Assembly (NCBI GenBank): GCA_033239125.1
Contig: BSWB01000003.1
Coordinates: forward strand, 36,223,001-36,287,000
Reading direction: 5' to 3'
DNA length: 64,000 nucleotides
Source: Fagopyrum homotropicum
Lineage: Eukaryota > Streptophyta > Magnoliopsida > Caryophyllales > Polygonaceae
The notes below the pieces were generated by a model that did no database searches, had not been told where the DNA came from, and saw only the letters and a program-made list of their open reading frames with translations. The translations under genes were made by a program, and so were the position numbers. This document shows positions 48,451-59,410 of this stretch, piece after piece (within the stretch, counting starts at the first letter, position 1; each line of letters begins with the position of its first letter).

Positions 48451-50016
48451 ATGGCACGTACTAGGGCTACACCAGTTACTGGCCGAGGTAGGGGTCGTCC
48501 CCCCTTCCCCCAGTTAGACAGGATCGAGATGGTAACACTACTGCTATTAGAGGGCGTGGTCATGGGGGTAGACCTCCACTAGGGAGAGGTCGAGGACGAG
48601 TTCCTCGAGAGGATCCACCTGCAGCAAGCATGCCAGAAGCTGTTGTGGAAGAAGTAGCGGAGAGTGTAGGTCCCGAGGTCAGGCATGAGACCGCCGCTAG
48701 GTCTGGAGCACAGGGAGCACGTTCGACTGAGTCAAGGCGTGTTTCTATTGGAGTATCTGAGTATAGAGAGTACAGAGCATACATTGAGCGTATGGAGGAG
48801 GTTGCCAGAGTTGAGAGGCTTACCCAGGTACCGTCGGTGGTACCGGCCCGGTCAGTTCAGGTGACACAGGGGGTGTCTCAGGTACCGGCTGTACCTGAGA
48901 GGAGAGTTAATGCTGATAGAGCGCCTGCTGGGTCTAGAGCACCGAGACCGGATGAGTGGTTGAAGGCTTTCAACTCTCAGAAGGTTCCCTCATTCAGTGG
49001 AGAAATAGGGTTAGAGGTGGAGCACTGGATAGGAAAGATAGAGACGGCTTTAGAGGCGATACGATGTCCCGAGGATCGACAGGTGGATTTGGTGCAGACC
49101 TGTTTCACAGATGATGCTCATTCATGGTGGCGGACCATTCGTAGCCGAGTCACCAGTTGGGAGCAGATGAGGAACATTGTTAGGGACAGGTACTGTCCTG
49201 TCTCCCTGAGGAGGGAGAGATTCCAAGATTTTATTGAGGCGGGATTTGAGGATATCCCGATTGCTGTTGCCATTAAGAAGTTTCAGAAGGAGTTGACTCT
49301 ACTTGGACCAGCTGCACCTCCGGAAGAGCAGCATGTTTATCTTTTCTCCAGGAGATTGAGAGAGAGTACCCGATCATATCTGGCAGGATTCCGCTGTGAG
49401 ACCTTGTCTGACTATCAGGATAGAGCCTCTGCTTATGAGAGAGATAGGCCAGCTTCGAGGAAAGCAGTTCAGTCTAGTGGGCCGGATAAGCTGCAGAGGA
49501 CAAGACATGCTGGTAGCAGTGCAGTAGTAGCAAGTTATAGTCGAGGACAGACTCAGGGGAGGCCCAGCTACCACCCTACAGTTCAGACTTCAAGTAGAGA
49601 TCGACAATGCTTTAACTGTGGTAGCCGCGATCACATTAAGACGGACTGCCAGAGGCCACATACTACTTGCTTCACTTGTGGGAAGCTGGGACACAGGGCT
49701 ACTTTTTGCCGTCAGGGTAGGGCCCCTTCACAGTAGGGATCTTCTCCTGCAGGTGTTGAGAAGAGTGGATAGAGACCTCCTCAGTACCGAGCACCGAGTC
49801 AGCAGCAGCAACAGTACCGGGCTCCAGGACATCCTGCTTCATACAGTACGGCATAGGGATCAGGTCGTGGCAAGGGACGTGGTAGTACCACTGACACTAG
49901 AGGAGGACCGTCGAGAGTGTTCGAGCTGAGGAGCACTGAGCAGCCTACAGCACCCGCAACCACAGGTACTATTTGGATCCATGACTTACCTGTGCGAGTT
50001 TTATTTGATACGGGTG
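48451..50016 (+). pseudogene. Tekay/Del-type gag and start of protease, broken and then cut by another element
   Basis: Gag opens at ATG 48451 (MARTRATPVTGRGRGRPP). A one-base frameshift in a C run near 48500 moves the reading into the frame that is then open to 49733. The gag core reads EWLKAFNSQKVPSFSG and AHSWWRTIRSRVTSWEQM. Two CCHC knuckles (CFNCGSRDHIKTDC, CFTCGKLGHRATFC) bind element RNA. Three in-frame TAG stops follow at 49734, 49770 and 49854, with otherwise recognisable Gln-rich linker and protease lead-in (IWIHDLPVRVLFDTG). The Asp-Thr-Gly active site is at 50007-50015, and the reading ends one base later at the inserted element. No chromodomain integrase can be seen because the rest lies beyond the insertion. 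Confidence 0.9.
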
Positions 50017-51770
50017 TGTTCGCTCCAAACGGTGTGTGCAAGCTTTAAATTTATAACCCTAGACTTAAGCTTAAAACAAGGATGCGAACCCGCAGTGTAC
50101 GTGTCAATCGTAGTAAAAAGCAAGAAAATTCCAGGGGTCGATCACAGGGACTCGGTGAAACAAAGTCAATAACGGTAAGCTTCGTGAATACTAACCACAA
50201 AGAGCAATTAACACAATCAAAGATGAATAAGAAGTCAATAAAGCAAACATGCAATTCTAGGGATTAAAGCATCTGGTTGTGGTTCCAACTCAAGATCTAT
50301 AGATAAGCGGACAAAGCTGAGATTTTTTGCGTGGGGAAGGTGTTACTAAAGTGGAATAGATCACCGGGTAAGTCTCACTACTCACTAATCCTAAACCGTA
50401 ACTCCTATTACCGGGTAAGTCTCTAGGAATCAAGATAAAGAACTATTACCTCAAACTAACACACCATCTAAGGGAATAGAATCAACCTTTACCGGGTAAG
50501 TCTCAGGCTAACTCACAAAGATGGGATGGAAGCACACTCAAACCCCAATAAAGGATAAACCTTTATTACCTACACTTATGATCGTTGGTACACAAACTAA
50601 GGAATTACCGGGTAAGTCTCATCCTAAGCTTGCTTTGAACCAGAAAGGTGTAATAAGAATAGGATTTGGCAAACTCTAACACTTAACTCTCAGTTATGGA
50701 TTAGATAAGTCACCTCGGTCAGCCAGTTTCCACCCCGGCCGAGATGTTCATCGACTGAGCGAGATGCTTAGGGTTAAGGATAAAGACTCGAACTTTCAGG
50801 GTCCTACTGGAATCTAAGATTATTCTATCATTGTTTTTCCCACAACCTTCAGCCAATCACCCTAGAATCACACAAGGAAATTAGTCACTCATCATCATTA
50901 TGAAAGTATTAAAATATATGGGAAGAAGGTGAATATTTGAACAAGAAGAATTTAATGAAAAGACTTCAATAACTGAATCAAATATCACAACAAAAGCGTT
51001 CCTTGGATAGCAATCCAACAAGACAAGACAACAAGCGAGGGAATTGAAGACAATCTTACAAAACCCTCCAAAAAGCTCTAAAAGCTATAGACTTCAATCT
51101 TCCTTCAACCTTCAAAAAGGTTCTTCGAATCTCTCCCAACTGGAGTAGGCTGCTGCTTCTGTGTGATTTTTTCGGTGTAAGCGGGGGTATGCCAGATCTC
51201 CTCGTAAGCAAGATGTTGGATTTGTGGAAATCCAACCCTTTTTATAGGAAAATAACCCTCCAAAGATAATATATCTTAGAAAGATCTCTTCCCATAAAAA
51301 TAGGTAAAATATAAGATCTTCTTCCTTCCAGGAGCCAAGCCCAAAAATATAAGATCACTTTCCAAATTTAAAAGATCTCAGCCAAGAATAAAATATTCTC
51401 GCCGCGTCCTAGGTGTTCGCCTCGGTCGAGTCGGCGTCTCTGGATCACCTCGGTCGAGATGAATCTCTGGTCAACCGAGGTGAGTCATAACTGAATGTGA
51501 AATCTCTCAAAACTGGTCCAAAGTAAATCTTCAATCCATGGCTATGCTCCCTGGATGTAGCTCCAAATGACTCATGACTCCTTTTCCTCCTTTTTGATGC
51601 GAAACGTGCCATTTTACCTACGATTACAACAAAACTAGGTGTAGACCTCGATTCTCGCAAAGGTAGATGAAATGGTAATATAATCACATATTATACATGC
51701 TAACATGTAGATTATTGAAGATAAAACGTCCAAACAAACCTCAAAATATAGAATATAATTCATGCTATCA
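50017..51770 (-). repeat. Athila-like LTR, copy 1 (1754 bp)
   Basis: On the - strand it starts TGATAGCATG right after a purine tract (AAGTATGGGATATT) and ends GAGCGAACA at the junction with Tekay protease. It has four CCGGGTAAGTCTC motifs (about 50358, 50409, 50490, 50605) and CACCTCGGTCGAGATG (51446-51461). It carries no gene. Confidence 0.88.
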
Positions 51771-53504
51771 AAATATCCCATACTTAGCCCTTGCTTGTCC
51801 CCAAACAAGTTCCTCATATAGAAGTCAAGATAGAATGGGTTAATAGTCAAGAAAATCAATGAAAAGTCTTTCAAAAACATTTTTATGGTGTGCAACTATC
51901 ATAGATCACTCTAAGAGAATACTTCATGGAATTTAAAAACTCAATATGCTCAAAACATTTTATAAATATAGGAAAGTCGTTCATCTTTGCATAAAACCAT
52001 AGAATGCATAATAAATCATAATTATCAAAATTAATCATGTATAATCCAGTTTAAACCACTAAGTCAATCAACAAACTCAAGGTCTCAAGGGCTTCCCAAA
52101 AGAAAGGTCAAGAAACGTGTAGGGTAGGGATGTGTGTAAGGTAATGTGGTGCTAGAATCCGGGAAAAGGATGAACTTCACTTTCACTTCGACTTGCAACA
52201 TCTTCCACCAATAAGCTTTGCTTATTTCACACTTTTTCCTTTTTTACTTTTTGGGATGCATGGACAAAGGTGCACAATAACCGAAGCCTAGGAAATCTGC
52301 AATCATCAATTTCTCGAGATGCATCAAACCCTTGATGCACATACCATGACCCGCTAGGAATATCGCTCAATCCGACTTTGGCAAGACACAAACACCCGGC
52401 TATGTGAATGGTGCCGAGTTACTCATCTTCATGATTGACTTCCCCAAACCTAAAGTTGCTTTTTAACACTTTCACTTCCAGCCATTTCTCAATTTCAACT
52501 CCACTTGCTTTCACCACTTTGTTTGCTTCCAAATTCCCGGATAGGTAAAGGGAGGCAAAATGTATATGAGGGGCTAACCATGATCAAGAAGAAGAAGAAG
52601 AGAATGAATTGCCTTGGTCTTTCCATGAAGAAAGTGAGAGAACTTAACCTGCGGTGTCAACCTTCAAATTCAACATAATTTGGATAAAAACAAAGTATTA
52701 ATCATGCTAATAATTTCAAACAAAGCATTTAGCAACTTAAACATATTATAAAACTTTTCAAACACATAAAGAATTTAAAATCAGTCAGTAAACAAGATCT
52801 TCACTGAGATCATATCCAAATAAGTAACACAAAAATCGTTTTCGAAAACTCTCAGTTAACCCACCTCGGTCGAGGTGTTCTTGGTTCAACCGAGGTGAAA
52901 CGCCTCGTTTGGCCAAGACTGACTCGGTCGAGGTCAAAATTTTTTTTTAAAACCATTTTTTTTTTTTTTCAGTTTCGACGTTTTTCTTAATCAAATAAAT
53001 CATCTGTATGTATGCATGCAATCTCAGATAAACATATAGAAGCAAAATAAAGCATAAATATCATAGAAGGTCAAGTCATACATCCATGGGTCAAATAATA
53101 CATAAATACCCCATACTTGGGACACACTGTTCCAGTGGGTCGAAATAAGTCTAAGGATAGGATACTCACCGAACATAGCTAAACTGCATGAAGAAGTAAG
53201 AAACAGCTCCCAGATAAGCCCATCTCGGTTGGCGAAGCACATCTCGGTCGAGGTGTTCTGACAGTATCCGAGATGTATCTCAGTAAAGCTCGTTTCCTCA
53301 ACTTCTCGAAATTTTGTTCTTCCAGTGTAGCTCCTGAACTGTGATCCTTCCTTTTGGAATACCTGGTTGTTGTCTAGAGGAAAACAAAAACAAAGCAACT
53401 ATCTAAACTAAACTAGAAAAGGGAGAAGAAAGCAATACCTTGGGTTGCCTCCCAAGAAGCGCTTGGTTTAAGGTCGCTAGCTGGACCCTTCTCCATAGAA
53501 TTAC
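51771..53504 (-). other. Non-coding part of internal region, copy 1, with polypurine tract
   Basis: Next to the LTR, on the - strand, is a purine-rich stretch (GGGGACAAGCAAGGGC, then AAGTATGGG), the likely plus-strand primer. Between it and the 360-codon ORF lie AT-rich sequence, two CACCTCGGTCGAGGTG-like palindromes (52862-52877, 53240-53255) and a 124-codon ORF (53024-53398) with no domain. No reverse transcriptase or protease motif was found in any frame. Confidence 0.65.
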
Positions 53505-54587
53505 TCAATGTACCTTGAACACCATGGAGTGCTCATCACATCCATCATAAAATTCTTCCAAAAAGGTTCCGGTTCCTAATTTCACCGGCAAATGGTAAGA
53601 TCTCCCACGTACAAGCTTGTACGGTTTGATTCTCACCGGAATCCTTCTAGCCTTCCTGCACTTCAATGGGACATAATCTAGCCTTGCGTCCCATCCTTTC
53701 CTTGATCGAGAAAATAACTTCTCGAGAATCCTAGTAGCTTCCCCATCTTTAGCATGGGGATGGTACAATGTCCTTAGCATGCGAGGGACCCCATACTTGA
53801 ACAAGAGACACTTCATCGCCTTAACGGTGTAGTGCTTGCAAACTCCACTCCTTATAATCCAAGGAGTATCTTCTTCCAACAGTTTCAAGGGAGGTTTCAT
53901 CTTGATCTTAGGAGGTTCTTTCGGAAGAGACCTCCAACTCTCCGGTGCATTCCTGAAAAATTCAGAAATTTTAATAGGGATTTCAAATGAAGTAGGAGAA
54001 TGTACCTCGTAAAGTTCTCCAAAGCTTGAGACAAGTTTCATGTTGGGTTGATATTCCACACACGAAATCCCTCCCAACTCAGCTGATCTTTCTTCCACCT
54101 TGACCACAGTCTCAGTAATTTGGCCAAGGTTCTCCGTATCTTGCAGTTCTACAGATTTTTCCTCCACCTCGGCCGATCTCTCTTTCACCTCGGCCGAGGT
54201 CTCAACAGTTAGATCGAAATCTTCCAAATCTTCTTCTCCCTCAAAAGCTTCAGGAGAAACTTCTGGTTTGATTGGAGGGGTGCTTGGAACTTGCAACACT
54301 TCCTTATGCTCCTCTTCCGGCTTAGCATAGGATAGGGTGCTTTCCTTGAGCTCCTCCACCTTCTTCATCAACCTCTCCCATCTTGATTTAAGAGAATCTT
54401 CAAGGGGTTGCTCACAAATCTTTTTAGGGACATTCAGTTCATCCCATATTGCAAGTTCATGCTTAATGGCCTCTTCTCTTTCCCATTCATTGTTGAACCA
54501 ATAGAAGGAGTACTTCTCCTCCAAGTATTCATAATGGTCCGCCCTAGCACTTTGCCTTGCTATCCAGGCTGGATCAAATGTAGTCAT
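53505..54587 (-). CDS. 360-aa ORF of the Athila-like element: acidic N-part joined to an integrase-like C-part, copy 1
   Basis: ATG at 54587, stop at 53505-53507, no break. Residues 1-100 are charged and Trp/Tyr-rich (EKYSFYWFNNEWEREEAI). Residues about 100-180 are Glu-rich with imperfect repeats of SAEVxExS. Residues about 235-350 resemble the middle and end of a Ty3 integrase core: TPWIIRSG, CLLFKYGVPRMLRTLYHPHA, ILEKLFSRSRKGWDARLDYV, IKPYKLVRGRSYHLPVKL. The usual Asp after II(S) is Arg (IIRSG) and the catalytic Glu region (normally GQVEVSN) reads DGEATRI, so catalysis is not expected. It sits where gag normally lies, about 100 bases after the PBS. Function unknown; it could be a structural or targeting factor for a non-autonomous element. 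The integrase resemblance is my reading and needs alignment. Confidence 0.7.
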   Translation of the reverse strand: MTTFDPAWIARQSARADHYEYLEEKYSFYWFNNEWEREEAIKHELAIWDELNVPKKICEQPLEDSLKSRWERLMKKVEELKESTLSYAKPEEEHKEVLQVPSTPPIKPEVSPEAFEGEEDLEDFDLTVETSAEVKERSAEVEEKSVELQDTENLGQITETVVKVEERSAELGGISCVEYQPNMKLVSSFGELYEVHSPTSFEIPIKISEFFRNAPESWRSLPKEPPKIKMKPPLKLLEEDTPWIIRSGVCKHYTVKAMKCLLFKYGVPRMLRTLYHPHAKDGEATRILEKLFSRSRKGWDARLDYVPLKCRKARRIPVRIKPYKLVRGRSYHLPVKLGTGTFLEEFYDGCDEHSMVFKVH

Positions 54588-54687
54588 CGGAAATCCTAAA
54601 AACTACAAAACTCATAGAAAGATTAGTTAGTAGCAACAGGGGCAAGTGCCCCGAAAGCAAACCGCAACCGGCTCGGTCTAGACCAAG

Positions 54688-54705
54688 TCCCCGGCAACGG
54701 CGCCA
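54688..54705 (-). other. Primer-binding site of the Athila-like element, copy 1
   Basis: Reads TGGCGCCGTTGCCGGGGA on the - strand, identical to the site at 1436-1453. Confidence 0.88.
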
Positions 54706-54711
54706 AAAACT

Positions 54712-56465
54712 TGTTCGCTCCAAACGGTGTGTGCAAGCTTTAAATTTATAACCCTAGACTTCAGCTTAAAACAAGGATGCGAACCCGCGGTGTACGGGTC
54801 AATCGTAGTAAAAAGCAAGAAAATTCCAGGGGTCGATCACAGGGACTCGGTGAAACAAAGTCAATAACGGTAAGCTTCGTGAATACTAACCACAAAGAGC
54901 AATTAACACAATCAAAGATGAATAAGAAGTCAATAAAGCAAACATGCAATTCTAGGGATTAAAGCATGTGGTTGTGGTTCCAACTCAAGATCTATAGATA
55001 AGCGGACAAAGCTGAGATTTTTTGCGTGGGGAAGGTGTTACTAAAGTGGAATAGATCACCGGGTAAGTCTCACTACTCACTAATCCTAAACCGTAACTCC
55101 TATTACCGGGTAAGTCTCTAGGAATCAAGATAAAGAACTATTACCTCAAACTAACACACCATCTAAGGGAATAGAATCAACCTTTACCGGGTAAGTCTCA
55201 GGCTAACTCACAAAGATGGGATGGAAGCACACTCAAACCCCAATAAAGGATAAACCTTTATTACCTACACTTATGATCGTTGGTACACAAACTAAGTAAT
55301 TACCGGGTAAGTCTCATCCTAAGCTTGCTTTGAACCAGAAAGGTGTAATAAGAATAGGATTTGGCAAACTCTAACACTTAACTCTCAGTTATGGATTAGA
55401 TAAGTCACCTCGGTCAGCCAGTTTCCACCCCGGCCGAGATGTTCATCGACTGAGCGAGATGCTTAGGGTTAAGGATAAAGACTCGAACTTTCAGGGTCCT
55501 ACTGGAATCTAAGATTATTCTATCATTGTTTTTCCCATAACCTTCAGCCAATCACCCTAGAATCACACAAGGAAATTAGTCACTCATCATCATTATGAAA
55601 GTATTAAAATATATGGGAAGAAGGTGAATATTTGAACAAGAAGAATTTAATGAAAAGACTTCAATAACTGAATCAAATATCACAACAAAAGCGTTCCTTG
55701 GATAGCAATCCAACAAGACAAGACAACAAGCGAGGGAATTGAAGACAATCTTACAAGACCCTCCAAAAAGCTCTAAAAGCTATAGACTTCAATCTTCCTT
55801 CAACCTTCAAAAAGGTTCTTCGAATCTCTCCCAACTGGAGTAGGCTGCTGCTTCTGCGTGATTTTTTCGGTGTAAGCGGGGGTATGCCAGATCTCCTCGT
55901 AAGCAAGATGTTGGATTTGTGGAAATCCAACCCTTTTTATAGGAAAATAACCCTCCAAAGATAATATATCTTAGAAAGATCTCTTCCCATAAAAATAGGT
56001 AAAATATAAGATCTTCTTCCTTCCAGGAGCCAAGCCCAAAAATATAAGATCACTTTCCAAATTTAAAAGATCTCAGCCAAGAATAAAATATTCTCGCCGC
56101 GTCCTAGGTGTTCGCCTCGGTCGAGTCGGCGTCTCTGGATCACCTCGGTCGAGATGAATCTCTGGTCAACCGAGGTGAGTCATAACTGAATGTGAAATCT
56201 CTCAAAACTAGTCCAAAGTAAATCTTCAATCCATGGCTATGCTCCCTGGATGTAGCTCCAAATGACTCATGACTCCTTTTGCTCCTTTTTGATGCGAAAC
56301 GTGCCATTTTACCTACGATTACAACAAAACTAGGTGTAGACCTCGATTCTCGCAAAGGTAGATGAAATGGTAATATAATCACATATTATACATGCTAACA
56401 TGCATATTATTGAAGATAAAACGTCCAAACAAACCTCAAAATATAGACTATAATTCATGCTATCA
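54712..56465 (-). repeat. Athila-like LTR, copy 2 (1754 bp)
   Basis: Same length and ends as copy 1 (TGATAGCATG...GCGAACA). It serves as the 3' LTR of the right unit and the 5' LTR of the left unit. Differences from copy 1 are scattered single bases. Confidence 0.9.
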
Positions 56466-58203
56466 ATATACCCCATACTTAGCCCTTGCTTGTCCCCAAG
56501 CAAGTTCCTCATATAGAAGTCAAGATAGAATGGGTTAATAGTCAAGAAAATCAATGAAAAGTCTTTCAAAAACATTTTTATGGTGTGCAACTATCATAGA
56601 TCACTCTAAGAGAATACTTCATGGAATTTAAAAACTCAATATGCTCAAAACATTTTATAAATATAGGAAAGTCGTTCATCTTTGCATAAAACCATAGAAT
56701 GCATAATAAATCATAATTATCAAAATTAATCATGTATAATCCAGTTTAAACCACTAAGTCAATCAACAAACTCAAGGTCTCAAGGGCTTCCCAAAAGAAA
56801 GGTCAAGAAACGTGTAGGGTAGGGATGTGTGTAAGGTAATGTGGTGCTAGAATCCGGGAAAAGGATGAACTTCACTTTCACTTCGACTTGCAACATCTTC
56901 CACCAATAAGCTTTGCTTATTTCACACTTTTTCTTTTTTTACTTTACTTTTTGGGATGCATGGACAGAGGTGCACAATAACCGAAGCCTAGGAAATCTGC
57001 AATCATCAATTTCTCGAGATGCATCAAACCCTTGATGCACATACCATGACCCGCTAGGAATATCGCTCAATCCGACTTTGGCAAGACACAAACACCCGGC
57101 TATGTGAATGGTGCCGAGTTACTCATCTTCATGATTGACTTCCCCAAACCTAAAGTTGCTTTTTAACACTTTCACTTCCAGCCATTTCTCAATTTCAACT
57201 CCACTTGCTTTCACCACTTTGTTTGCTTCCAAATTCCCGGATAGGTAAAGGGAGGCAAAATGTATATAAGGGGCTAACCATGATCAAGAAGAAGAAGAAG
57301 AAGAGAATGAATTGCCTTGGTCTTTCCATGAAGAAAGTGAGAGAACTTAACCTGCGGTGTCAACCTTTAAATTCAACATAATTTGGATAAAAACAAAGTA
57401 TTAATCATGCTAATAATTTCAAACAAAGCATTTAGCAACTTAAACATATTATAAAACTTTTCAAACACATAAAGAATTTAAAACCAGTCAGTAAACAAGA
57501 TCTTCACTGAGATCATATCCAGATAAGTAACACAAAAATCGTTTTCGAAAACTCTCAGTTAACCCACCTCGGTCGAGGTGTTCTTGGTTCAACCGAGGTG
57601 AAACGCCTCGTTTGGCCAAGACTGACTCGGTCGAGGTCAAAATTTTTTTTTTAAAACCATTTTTTTTTCAGTTTCAACGTTTTTCTTAATCAAATAAATC
57701 ATCTGTATGTATGCATGCAATCTCAGATAAACATATAGAAGCAAAATAAAGCATAAATATCATAGAAGGTCAAGTCATACATCCATGGGTCAAATAATAC
57801 ATAAATACCCCATACTTGGGACACACTGTTCCAGTGGGTCGAAATAAGTCTAAGGATAGGATACTCACCGAACATAGCTAAACTGCATGAAGAAGTAAGA
57901 AACAGCTCCCAGATAAGCCCATCTCGGTTGGCGAAGCACATCTCGGTCGAGGTGTTCTGACAGTATCCGAGATGTATCTCAGTAAAGCTCGTTTCCTCAA
58001 CTTCTCGAAATTTTGTTCTTCCAGTGTAGCTCCTGAACTGTGATCCTTCCTTTTGGAATACCTGGTTGTTGTCTAGAGGAAAACAAAAACAAAGCAACTA
58101 TCTAAACTAAACTAGAAAAGGGAGAAGAAAGCAATACCTTGGGTTGCCTCCCAAGAAGCGCTTGGTTTAAGGTCGCTAGCTGGACCCTTCTCCATAAAAT
58201 TAC
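56466..58203 (-). other. Non-coding part of internal region, copy 2
   Basis: Near-identical to 51771-53504, with small length changes in T-runs and a GAA repeat. The 124-codon ORF (57723-58097) translates identically to its copy-1 counterpart; that may reflect youth rather than selection. Confidence 0.65.
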
Positions 58204-59286
58204 TCAATTTACCTTGAACACCATGGAGTGCTCATCACATCCATCATAAAATTCTTCCAAAAAGGTTCCGGTTCCTAATTTCACCGGCAAATGGTAAGAT
58301 CTCCCACGTACAAGCTTGTACGGTTTGATTCTCACCGGAATCCTTCTAGCCTTCCTGCACTTCAATGGGACATAATCTAGCCTTGCGTCCCATCCTTTCC
58401 TTGATCGAGAAAATAACTTCTCGAGAATCCTAGTAGCTTCCCTATCTTTAGCATGGGGATGGTATAATGTCCTTAGCATGCGAGGGACCCCATACTTGAA
58501 CAAGAGACACTTCATCGCCTTAACGGTGTAGTGCTTGCAAACTCCACTCCTTATAATCCAAGGAGTATCTTCTTCCAACAGTTTCAAGGGAGGTTTCATC
58601 TTGATCTTAGGAGGTTCTTTCGGAAGAGACCTCCAACTCTCCGGTGCATTCCTGAAAAATTCAGAAATTTTAATAGGGATTTCAAATGAAGTAGGAGAAT
58701 GTACCTCGTAAAGTTCTCCAAAGCTTGAGACAAGTTTCATGTTGGGTTGATATTCCACACACGAAATCCCTCCCAACTCAGCTGATCTTTCTTCCACCTT
58801 GACCACAGTCTCAGTAATTTGGCCAAGGTTCTCCGTATCTTGCAGTTCTACAGATTTTTCCTCCACCTTGGCCGATCTCTCTTTCACCTCGGCCGAGGTC
58901 TCAACAGTTAGATCGAAATCTTCCAAATCTTCTTCTCCCTCAAAAGCTTCAGGAGAAACTTCTGGTTTGATTGGAGGGGTGTTTGGAACTTGCAGCACTT
59001 CCTTATGCTCCTCTTCCGGCTTAGCATAGGATAGGGTGCTTTCCTTGAGCTCCTCCACCTTCTTCATCAACCTCTCCCATCTTGATTCAAGAGAATCTTC
59101 AAGGGGTTGCTCACAAATCTTTTTAGGGACATTCAGTTCATCCCATATTGCAAGTTCATGCTTAATGGCCTCTTCTCTTTCCCATTCATTGTTGAACCAA
59201 TAGAAGGAGTACTTCTCCTCCAAGTATTCATAATGGTCCGCCCTAGCACTTTGCCTTGCTATCCAGACTGGATCAAATGTAGTCAT
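58204..59286 (-). CDS. 360-aa ORF of the Athila-like element, copy 2
   Basis: Also fully open, with the same length. It differs from copy 1 by about half a dozen residues (for example AWIARQ/VWIARQ, RSAEV/RSAKV, KDGEAT/KDREAT, last residue H/N). The integrase-like C-part and the lost catalytic positions are the same. The primer-binding site lies just upstream. Two intact copies are expected from a recent duplication and do not by themselves prove selection. Confidence 0.7.
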   Translation of the reverse strand: MTTFDPVWIARQSARADHYEYLEEKYSFYWFNNEWEREEAIKHELAIWDELNVPKKICEQPLEDSLESRWERLMKKVEELKESTLSYAKPEEEHKEVLQVPNTPPIKPEVSPEAFEGEEDLEDFDLTVETSAEVKERSAKVEEKSVELQDTENLGQITETVVKVEERSAELGGISCVEYQPNMKLVSSFGELYEVHSPTSFEIPIKISEFFRNAPESWRSLPKEPPKIKMKPPLKLLEEDTPWIIRSGVCKHYTVKAMKCLLFKYGVPRMLRTLYHPHAKDREATRILEKLFSRSRKGWDARLDYVPLKCRKARRIPVRIKPYKLVRGRSYHLPVKLGTGTFLEEFYDGCDEHSMVFKVN

Positions 59287-59386
59287 CGAAAATCCTGAAA
59301 ACTACAAAACTCATAGAAAGAGTAGTTAGTAGCAACAAGGGCAAGTTCCCCGAAAGCAAACCGCAACCGGCTCGGTCTAGACCAAG

Positions 59387-59404
59387 TCCCCGGCAACGGC
59401 GCCA
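59387..59404 (-). other. Primer-binding site of the Athila-like element, copy 2
   Basis: Same 18 bases as at 54688-54705. Confidence 0.88.
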
Positions 59405-59410
59405 AAAACT

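Noticed and set aside
50358..50620. CRISPR-like array from the regularly recurring CCGGGTAAGTCTC word
   Set aside because: Spacing varies (about 50-115 bases), the repeat is too short, it is inside plant LTRs, and no cas genes exist.
53024..53398. 124-codon ORF translating identically in both Athila-like units (also 57723-58097)
   Set aside because: No recognisable domain or start context; identity is expected from the youth of the duplication, so coding status is not supported.
54100..54330. 76-codon Ser-rich ORF antisense to the 360-aa ORF
   Set aside because: Shadow of the Glu-rich coding repeats on the other strand.
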